NCBI GenBank assembly: GCA_007753675.1
Contig: CP036432.1
Coordinates: 111,482 to 175,481 of the forward strand
Reading direction: 5' to 3'
Source: Stieleria magnilauensis
Lineage (GTDB): Bacteria > Planctomycetota > Planctomycetia > Pirellulales > Pirellulaceae
Length of the DNA: 64,000 nucleotides
A program made the translations under genes and the position numbers. Shown here piece by piece: positions 56,541 to 64,000 of this stretch (position 1 is the first letter of the stretch; every line of letters begins with the position of its first letter). The notes under the pieces were generated by a model that worked only from the letters and a program-made list of their open reading frames with translations, did not search any database and had not been told where the DNA came from.

Positions 56541-57910
56541 TTCATCTTCCACGATCACCGTTTTTTATTGTAGCGGCCGGGGCCTCCACGGTCGCCGCGG
56601 TGGCGACAAAGCTTTGCATCGGACGCTGCCTTCGTCTACCGCCGCGAATCCCGTTTGGCACCTTGACCGTCGCCGTCGCCGTCGTCTTCGTCCTGGCCGG
56701 CGCCTGGATCGCTCCGGAAATGACCATCGCCCAAAATCCGCCGCCGCAGGACACACGTCGGCAGGCCGGGGGTGAACCGGCTGCGTCGCCCTTGCAGCTG
56801 CCGCTCGATGGGCGTGACGGACGCGAACTATTGCTCCGGAATTTTCGTCCCAATTCGAAACTGGTGGTGCCCCAAACTCCGCGACACTCTGCGGCGATGC
56901 CGGTCGTGGACGTTCACACCCATTTCCACCACCGGCTGCGTGATAGCAAAGAAGCCCTGGATGACTTTGTCCACTTGATGGATCGCAACAACATCGCGAT
57001 TTGTATTTCTCTGGACGGGAAACTCGGCGCTCAACTCGATCACCACATGGAGTATCTCTGGACCGACTATCGCGATCGCTTTGCGATCTTTGCCAACATC
57101 GACTGGCAGGGGAACGCGCCACGAGACCAACCCGCGTTGTGGCCGTGTCACCGGCCGGGGTTCGCCGACCGCACCGCCGCTGAACTCGAACGAGCCGCCA
57201 AACAGGGCGTCAGTGGACTGAAGCTGTTCAAGCGATTCGGGCTGCGGTACAAGAACCCTGACGGGACCTTGATCAAGATCGACGATCCGCGGTGGGATCC
57301 GATTTGGGCCAAGTGCGGCGAGCTGGGATTACCGATCATCATTCACACCGCCGACCCGGCCGCCTTCTTCGATCCCATCGATGAAACCAACGAGCGCTGG
57401 GAAGAACTCAGTCGTCACCCCGATTGGAGCTTTCACGGCGACGCCTATCCATCGCGGCGAGAACTTTTCGAGGCCCGCAACCGGGTGATCGCCCGTCATC
57501 CTAACACGCAATTCATCGGTGCCCATGTCGCCAACAACCCCGAAGACTTAAAGGTCGTCGCCGGGTGGCTGGACGAGTATCCGAATCTGTGGATCGAACC
57601 GGCGTCGCGGATCGCCGAGCTGGGGCGGCAACCCTTCACCGCGCGGGAGTTTCTGATTCGCTATCAAGACCGGCTCTTGTTCGGCACCGACGGGCCCTGG
57701 CCCGAGACCCGTCTCCGGCTGTATTGGCGATTCTTCGAGACCCGCGACGAATCGTTTCCGTACAGCGAAAAAGTGCCCCCGCCGCAAGGCTTGTGGCAGA
57801 TCTATGGTGTCGATCTGCCGGACGCGGTGTTGAAAAAACTGTATTTCGAAAACGCCAGCAAGTTGATCCCTGGGATTCGCCAGCGGCTTGAAAAATGGAC
57901 GAAACCGTAG
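56534..57910 (+). CDS. Exported amidohydrolase-superfamily metal hydrolase
   Basis: 458 aa from ATG 56534 (MPFHLPRSPFF). One membrane/signal helix (about residues 42-64, LTVAVAVVFVLAGAWIAPEM) follows an unusually long n-region, so a lower start is possible. The TIM-barrel metal site is seen in VVDVHTHFHHRL (about 128-139), IIIHTADPAAFF (about 273), FIGAHVANN (about 330) and LLFGTDGPW (about 378). This is the amidohydrolase-2 pattern used for decarboxylation or hydrolysis. It is divergent from the kinase gene with overlapping start codons. Substrate unknown. Confidence 0.88.
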   Translation: MPFHLPRSPFFIVAAGASTVAAVATKLCIGRCLRLPPRIPFGTLTVAVAVVFVLAGAWIAPEMTIAQNPPPQDTRRQAGGEPAASPLQLPLDGRDGRELLLRNFRPNSKLVVPQTPRHSAAMPVVDVHTHFHHRLRDSKEALDDFVHLMDRNNIAICISLDGKLGAQLDHHMEYLWTDYRDRFAIFANIDWQGNAPRDQPALWPCHRPGFADRTAAELERAAKQGVSGLKLFKRFGLRYKNPDGTLIKIDDPRWDPIWAKCGELGLPIIIHTADPAAFFDPIDETNERWEELSRHPDWSFHGDAYPSRRELFEARNRVIARHPNTQFIGAHVANNPEDLKVVAGWLDEYPNLWIEPASRIAELGRQPFTAREFLIRYQDRLLFGTDGPWPETRLRLYWRFFETRDESFPYSEKVPPPQGLWQIYGVDLPDAVLKKLYFENASKLIPGIRQRLEKWTKP

Positions 57911-57930
57911 CGACTTGTTGCAGATGAACC

Positions 57931-58998
57931 ATGACATTTTCTGATCAACCTACCACCGAGCCAACCTTTGCCATGTTGTGCTGCGCCAATGGCGCCGAAA
58001 AACAGGTCAAACAATCGATCGCCGCGGCGGGTTGGCGGTTGGCGTTTTCACGGCCCGGCTTCGTCACCGCCAAACACGATCAGCAGATGCCGTTGCCCGG
58101 CGGGACCTTCATCCGCACCGCGGCGCACTCGATCGGCCATTTGAAAGGCGCTGATGGCGAAACCCAGGTGACTCGCCTGGTCGAGTTGCTGGACGAAACG
58201 TTTGCCGGCGGGCGGACGTTTGATCAACTGCACGTCTGGCCGCGCGACCGGTTGCCGATCGGCAAATTCGGTTTCGAACCCGGGGTCGATGAAGTCTCCA
58301 AGTTGGTCGCCCAGCGAGTCCACACGGCACTTGCGGATCGATGGGTCCGCGGCGATCAACCCAATCGCATCGCCGAGCCCGGTGAACGCGTGCTGGATCT
58401 GGTGTTGGTCGATCCGGACGATTGGATGATCGGTTGGCACACCGCAGCCAAGTGGCATTCGCGGTGGCCCGGTGGCGTGCAGCCGATCGAGCCGCAATAT
58501 GAACCGATCTCACGTGCCTATTACAAAGCCGCCGAATCGATCACCTGGAGCGGTTTTGATTTCGCGCCCGGTGACGTGGTGGTCGAAATCGGCAGCGCCC
58601 CCGGTGGTGCCTGCGGGCGGCTCCTCGAATTGGGGTTGAAGGTGATCGGAATCGATCCGGCGGAAATGGACGAGCGGATTGCCAATCACCCACGATTCAA
58701 ACACCTCCGCGCCCGCGCCGGGGATCTGCCCCGCAGAGAGTTTCGCAACGTCAAATGGCTGTTGGCCGATTCGAACGTGAAACCCGAAAAGACACTCACG
58801 ACGATCGAGCACATCGTGACGCACCGTGAGTGCTCGCTGGCGGGAATGTTGCTGACGATGAAGCTGGGCAACTACGACGCGGCGGGGCGAATCGACGCTT
58901 GGCTGGAGCAGATCCAGACGTGGAATCCGGTCGACGTGCAAGTGCGTCAGCTTGCCCGAAACCGCTGTGAAGTCTGCATCGCCGTGCAGTTGCGGTGA
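57931..58998 (+). CDS. RlmM-like FtsJ-type rRNA 2'-O-methyltransferase
   Basis: 355 aa, starting at ATG 57931. The C-terminal half has an SAM-binding motif VVEIGSAPGGACGRLLELG (about residues 212-230) followed by VIGIDPAEMD and WLLADSNVKPEKTL, and catalytic-type Lys in LLTMKLGNYD. This resembles RlmM, which methylates C2498 of 23S rRNA, and the N-terminal 180 residues fit its THUMP-like part. Other FtsJ-fold RNA methyltransferases cannot be excluded. It begins 20 bp after the amidohydrolase stop. Confidence 0.75.
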   Translation: MTFSDQPTTEPTFAMLCCANGAEKQVKQSIAAAGWRLAFSRPGFVTAKHDQQMPLPGGTFIRTAAHSIGHLKGADGETQVTRLVELLDETFAGGRTFDQLHVWPRDRLPIGKFGFEPGVDEVSKLVAQRVHTALADRWVRGDQPNRIAEPGERVLDLVLVDPDDWMIGWHTAAKWHSRWPGGVQPIEPQYEPISRAYYKAAESITWSGFDFAPGDVVVEIGSAPGGACGRLLELGLKVIGIDPAEMDERIANHPRFKHLRARAGDLPRREFRNVKWLLADSNVKPEKTLTTIEHIVTHRECSLAGMLLTMKLGNYDAAGRIDAWLEQIQTWNPVDVQVRQLARNRCEVCIAVQLR

Positions 58999-59311
58999 CG
59001 CGGCCGGTCGGCCGGGCGCCCTGCCGCTAAATCGACAAGGTTTTGACCAGGGCAGGCCCGTAGGCTCGCGCCAAACGGCTGGTGGCGCGCGGTATCAGCC
59101 GATTCGCGCATGAGACGACGCTATCTCGGAGGGATTACAGCGAGCAGCCGAAGGTCAGCGCAGCGCCACCTCCGGGAAGCGCGCCTCAAAATCCCATCGA
59201 CCCCGGACGGGTAACGCTGTGAAGTATTTTTTCCCTGCGTTTGACGAGGTGTTAGCGGCAGGGCGCAAGCCCTCCGGTCCCTCTTCGTTCCCGCAACACC
59301 GGAGGGCTCGC
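58999..59311. repeat. Repeat-rich intergenic region with palindromic unit (left part)
   Basis: No gene is seen. GCGCCCTGCCGCTA at 59018-59031 is a half arm of the palindromic family. 59252-59311 is the left part of a full unit (TTAGCGGCAGGGCGCAAGCC then GGAGGGCTCGC), cut by IS copy 3. 59198-59232 (CGACCCCGGACGG...CGCTGTGAAG) is the left member of an outer inverted pair whose right member is at 61320-61353. Confidence 0.85.
59306..59311. repeat. Target-site repeat, left of IS copy 3 (GCTCGC)
   Basis: Identical to GCTCGC at 61303-61308 on the other side of the element. It marks the insertion point within GGCTCGC-GCC of the palindromic unit. Confidence 0.85.
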
Positions 59312-61302
59312 GGCCTGTCGGTTTAGTGTATCCACAAAACGAGGGGAGGTGGCTTAGTAGGCATCGTCACGATGTTTGCTATTCTTGGCGGATCGTCGTC
59401 GCGATTCACTTCTCACGCAGGGAGGCTTGCCCAGTGAGCCAGAGACAACCCAAGACCAGCTATTGGCAGGAAGCTCCTACACCACGCGGGCAACTGGTCC
59501 TCATTCCCACCGCCCTGGAGGAACTCATCCCTCAGGATCATCCCGTTCGCTTGGTCGACGAGATCCTCGATCAGATGGACTGGACTGATTGGGAGGCGGC
59601 CTACAACGGCGGATTCGGTCAGCCGCCGATCCATCCCAGCGTAATGGCAAAGATCCTGCTGTTTGCCATGATTCGGCGAATCCGATCCAGCCGGAACATT
59701 GAATACGAACTCAAGCATTCGATCGATTTTATCTGGCTTAGCAGCGGTCGCCGCATCGATCACAGCACGATCAGCGACTTCCGCCGAAACAATAGTGATG
59801 CAGTCAAAGGCATCTTCAAACAAATGGTCAAGCTGGCGATCAACCTGGGGATCGCCAATCTCTCGGAACTGTGCATCGACGGCACACGCATCCTGGCTGA
59901 CGCCAACAAATACAAGACTTGGACGGCCAAACGATTAGCCAAAGCACTCGAAGAACTTGACGCGCAAATTGATGAGGCCCTGGAAACCTTCGAAGTCAAC
60001 GACGCATGCGACGAAGATCTCATCGGCCAGGACGTTTCGGCGGACCGCCTCCCCGCCGCCGTCGCCAACTTGAAGTCACGCCGCTCACAACTGGCCGCTC
60101 ATCTGGAGACGGTCAATGCGATGGACGAAGTCCGCAGGAAAAATGGGACGAAGGGCCCCGCCCAGTTACCCAAGACTGACACGGACAGTCGCATTCTTCC
60201 CAATAAGGAGGGTGGTTACGCAGCCAACTTTACTCCGATGGCGACGACCGAAACGCAGAGCGGCCTGATCGTTGCGGCGGACGTCTTGATCGGCAACGTC
60301 GAACACCACGAATTTGCCACCATCGTCGACTGTGTGGCCAACGACTTTGGAATTGACATTAAGCGAGTCATGGCTGACTCGGCTTACACGACGGGCAAAA
60401 ACCTCACTGCGGCTGAGGAAAAACAGATCGAACTGATTGGCCCGCTTGCCGAAACCAATCGCGAGAACAACCCTGCCGAGCGTTCGGATTTGACTGAGCC
60501 CGTTGCCGCCGATCAGATTGATCAGTTGCCGGTTAATCCACAAACCAAACGATTTGACAAAGCAGCGTTTGTGTACGACGAAGCGAACGACTGCTATTAC
60601 TGCCCGGCAGGCAAAGTGCTTTCACATCGGACGACCGAGAACACGACGCATGGCGACGGCTCTCCGGTGCAGCGAAAGGTTTACACCTGTTTTGAATGCG
60701 AGGGCTGCACGCTGGCTGGGCGTTGTCGCAAGAACGTGAAGCCAAAAGACGAGGCAAGCAGCAGCGAGGCATCGTCCCAGGAGTCCAGCGAAGCGACCTC
60801 GTCGGACAAGCGAGCGGGCAAGCGACGTGGTCGCAAGCCTGGCCCGCCACGTGGTCGCGAGACGATGCATGATGAGCATGAAGGAGCGCGACGTCGGCAG
60901 CGTGCGCGAATGGAAACGCCTGCAGCCAAAGAGGCTTACTCTCGTCGTCAGCATTTCGGTGAAACGCCTTTCGCCGTGATCAAGAGCACGCTTGATATGC
61001 GGCGATTCCTGCTTCGAGGTATCGCAGGTGTGAATCAAGAATGGCGCTGGGCGGCGACCGGATTCAATCTGAAGAAAATCATGAGTTACTTGGCGAAGCT
61101 GCGCGCCGCCGCGGCGACACAATCGCTCGGAACAGCAAACTAGGGGAGATAGGGGGCATTTCGAACGAAATCCGCCACAAGCGAACGCCACGATCCCGTC
61201 AACACGCTTACCAACGACTCTGGATGCCCCGCATAGCACCATAAAAGCCTCGTCCGGAACCAAAATCGAATCAACCGTCCCCAGGAACTAAATCGACAGG
61301 CC
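59312..61302 (+). mobile_element. IS1182-family insertion sequence, copy 3
   Basis: 1991 bp, opposite orientation to copies 1 and 2. Ends GGCCTGTCGGTTTAGT and, inverted, GGCCTGTCGATTTAGT are intact. It is identical to copy 2 at the one position (50948 equivalent) where copy 1 differs. It is inserted at the same position in a palindromic unit as copies 1 and 2, flanked by perfect GCTCGC repeats. Confidence 0.97.
59434..61143 (+). CDS. IS1182-family DDE transposase, copy 3
   Basis: 569 aa from GTG 59434, with GGAGG at 59421-59425 as the ribosome-binding site. Same protein as the other two copies; complete, with all three catalytic residues and the Cys cluster. Confidence 0.96.
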   Translation: MSQRQPKTSYWQEAPTPRGQLVLIPTALEELIPQDHPVRLVDEILDQMDWTDWEAAYNGGFGQPPIHPSVMAKILLFAMIRRIRSSRNIEYELKHSIDFIWLSSGRRIDHSTISDFRRNNSDAVKGIFKQMVKLAINLGIANLSELCIDGTRILADANKYKTWTAKRLAKALEELDAQIDEALETFEVNDACDEDLIGQDVSADRLPAAVANLKSRRSQLAAHLETVNAMDEVRRKNGTKGPAQLPKTDTDSRILPNKEGGYAANFTPMATTETQSGLIVAADVLIGNVEHHEFATIVDCVANDFGIDIKRVMADSAYTTGKNLTAAEEKQIELIGPLAETNRENNPAERSDLTEPVAADQIDQLPVNPQTKRFDKAAFVYDEANDCYYCPAGKVLSHRTTENTTHGDGSPVQRKVYTCFECEGCTLAGRCRKNVKPKDEASSSEASSQESSEATSSDKRAGKRRGRKPGPPRGRETMHDEHEGARRRQRARMETPAAKEAYSRRQHFGETPFAVIKSTLDMRRFLLRGIAGVNQEWRWAATGFNLKKIMSYLAKLRAAAATQSLGTAN

Positions 61303-61385
61303 GCTCGCGCCCTACCGCTAAAAAATGCTTCACAGCGACGCCCTCCGGGGTCGCGTCAGGCGGGTCATCCCGATGCAAGGGCGGC
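61303..61385. repeat. Target-site repeat and right part of palindromic unit with outer arm
   Basis: GCTCGC (61303-61308) then GCCCTACCGCTA completes the unit. AAAAAATGCTTCACAGCGAC onwards (61320-61353) is the inverted partner of 59198-59232. The stop of the next gene follows. Confidence 0.85.
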
Positions 61386-61751
61386 TTACAAATGCACCGG
61401 CAGAAACAGCTTGGTTTCACCGGGCCGTTTTTCTGCCGGCGGGACGATCCACGCGGGCGTCTCGCCTTTGGTCAGGCTGTCGGCGACGCTCGATTTGAAG
61501 CGTGCGACGATTTGTCCGAGCATTTCGCGTTGGCTGGATGCCGATACCTCAATTTCTGCCAGATTGGCGACGCGACCGCGAAATATGCCGTCGTGGCAGG
61601 CGAAATAGACAATGCAACCGAATGCCGGCGGGGTCGGCGCTGCGGATTCGACCGGCAATCCGGCATTCGGTGGCTGTTTCGTCGCGGGCCGGTTGGTCGG
61701 GGACGTCTCGTCCACTTGGTCTTCTGGTGTCGGGTCGCTGGGGTTCAACAT
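61386..61751 (-). CDS. Small cytoplasmic protein, unknown function
   Basis: 121 aa from ATG 61751 (MLNPSDPTPEDQVDE), supported by AGGAG seven bases upstream; upstream frame residues are not protein-like. A Pro/Thr-rich first 45 residues precede a compact part (FGCIVYFACHDGIFRGRVANL, SSQREMLGQIVARFKSSVADS, TPAWIVPPAEKRPGETKLFLPVHL). No family is recognised. It is divergent from the TAT oxidoreductase gene with a 249-bp gap that must hold both promoters. Confidence 0.65.
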   Translation of the reverse strand: MLNPSDPTPEDQVDETSPTNRPATKQPPNAGLPVESAAPTPPAFGCIVYFACHDGIFRGRVANLAEIEVSASSQREMLGQIVARFKSSVADSLTKGETPAWIVPPAEKRPGETKLFLPVHL

Positions 61752-62000
61752 CGGTTGCTCCTGCGGCGCGGTCGCACGAGGTCTGGGGTGTCGCCGCCCC
61801 GACCGAGAAAAAACGGTTTGGCAGAAAAAAACCTTCGCAGAAAACGGTGCATGCAAAGTCAAATGGGGCGCGATTGCCTTTACAATACAGCAGCGTGATC
61901 TTGTTGCCCACCGAACTCCCATACCTAAAAAACTCGCCGGCCGACGACGCACCTGTCGCATCGCCGCCCGCCGAGTTGATCATTCCGAAAGGACCAACAG

Positions 62001-63314
<1,314 letters not shown>

Positions 63315-63331
63315 GTCGTAGCGAGTGGTGA

Positions 63332-64000
63332 TGACACCAACCTGCGCTGGTGTGCAGGCTTCAGCCGCCCGTCTCGCTGCTCCGCAGCGAGCCGGAATCG
63401 CGTAAAGGCTAGACACCAACATGCGCTGGTGTGCAGGCTTCAGCCGCTCGTCTCGCTGCTTCGCAGCGCGTGTGGAATCGCCTAAAGGCTAGACACCAAC
63501 GTGCGCTGGTGTGCAGGCTTTAGCCGCTCGACTTGCTGCTTCGCAGCGCGTGAGGAATCGCCTAAAGGCTAAACACCAACGTGCGCTGGTGTGCAGGCTT
63601 CAGCCGCTCGTCTTGCTGCTTCGCAGCGCGTGAGGAATCGCCTAAAGGCTAGACACCAACGTGCGCTGGTGTGCAGGCTTTAGCCGCTCGACTTGCTGCT
63701 TCGCAGCGCGTGAGGAATCGCCTCAAGGCTAGACACCAACGTGCGCTGGTGTGCAGGCTTTAGCCGCCCGTCTTGCTGCTTCGCAGCGCGTGTGGAATCG
63801 CCTCAAGGCTAGACACCAACGTGCGCTGGTGTGCAGGCTTCAGCCGCTCGTCTTGCTGCTTCGCAGCGCGTGAGGAATCGCCTCAAGGCTAGACACCAAC
63901 GTGCGCTGGTGTGCAGGCTTCAGCCGCTCGTCTTGCTGCTTCGCAGCGCGTGAGGAATCGCCTCAAGGCTAGACACCAACGTGCGCTGGTGTGCAGGCTT
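63332..64000. repeat. 80-bp tandem palindromic array, extends past window end
   Basis: The marker TGCGCTGGTGTGCAGGCTT occurs nine times (63343, 63422, then every 80 bp to 63982): about eight full units and one cut by the window edge. Each unit has GCTGC-TTC-GCAGC and a longer imperfect stem pairing CTAAAGGCTAGACACCA with TGGTGTGCAGGCTTTAG around the loop ACGTGCGC. The first unit is most divergent and 79 bp long. There are no unique spacers, so it is not a CRISPR, and no gene fits. Confidence 0.95.

Noticed and set aside
59018..59041. Relic of an IS end (CTAAATCGACAAGG resembles the left end read inwards)
   Set aside because: Only about a dozen bases match and they follow directly on a half palindrome; too short to call.
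63332..64000. CRISPR array
   Set aside because: The full 80-bp unit is repeated with no unique spacers and no cas genes are present.

Overview
The window looks like chromosomal DNA of a planctomycete, most likely of the Rhodopirellula/Stieleria group (Pirellulales). The grounds are family content: a DUF1559 pseudopilin-like protein with the C-terminal H-x9-D-G signature, cytochrome c proteins fused to DUF1080 and PA14 domains, a formylglycine sulfatase, a TAT-exported Gfo/Idh/MocA oxidoreductase, and a Ser/Thr kinase with an extracytoplasmic sensor. DNA is GC-rich, so long antisense ORFs are common and were discarded. No rRNA, tRNA or CRISPR array was recognised.

Layout. 1-3238: divergent lipoprotein periplasmic adaptor and TolC-type outer-membrane factor of an efflux system (the inner-membrane pump probably lies left of the window). 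3406-8470: sugar-processing cluster with a DUF4432 epimerase-like protein, a cupin isomerase-like protein, a TIM-barrel sugar isomerase/epimerase and a Gfo/Idh/MocA dehydrogenase. 8532-13659: minus-strand genes for a small membrane protein, glutamate dehydrogenase, an S1/P1-PLC-fold protein, an MscS channel and a CE15-like esterase. 14587-25678: a long minus-strand run with housekeeping functions (MnmE, DsbD-like reductase, phosphotransferase, TsaE, a proline-rich exported protein, GuaB, a squalene-cyclase-fold repeat protein). 26584-31732: AroB, fructosamine kinase, a copper/heme/peroxiredoxin fusion and a sigma factor. 31836-36934: a two-gene oxidative sugar-degradation unit (beta-propeller dehydrogenase plus a five-heme DUF1080/PA14 giant). 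37001-49650: DUF1559, an HEAGH protease-like protein, an FHA-GAF-cyclase, tandem DinB, a hydrolase, a sulfatase, an uncharacterised two-domain protein, a second TolC, a radical SAM enzyme and an FHA protein. 49791-61385: repeat-rich accessory zone with three 1991-bp copies of one IS1182-family element, a receptor-like kinase, an amidohydrolase and an RlmM-like methyltransferase. 62001-64000: exported oxidoreductase followed by an 80-bp tandem palindromic array running off the window.

The most unusual content is repeat biology. (i) All three IS copies sit at the same GCTCGC position inside one family of dispersed imperfect palindromes; two are head-to-tail, separated by only 6 bp. (ii) The same palindrome also occurs as pairs, as a 93-bp tandem array, and nested inside outer inverted arms. 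(iii) Heptanucleotide arrays occur at two loci, with units that change sequence while the 7-bp register is kept. (iv) An 80-bp tandem array with two hairpins per unit closes the window. Among proteins, the SLOG-like/DUF2971-like two-domain protein at 44387-45670 and the peroxiredoxin-cytochrome-PHM-EF-hand fusion at 28955-30931 are the best candidates for new biology.
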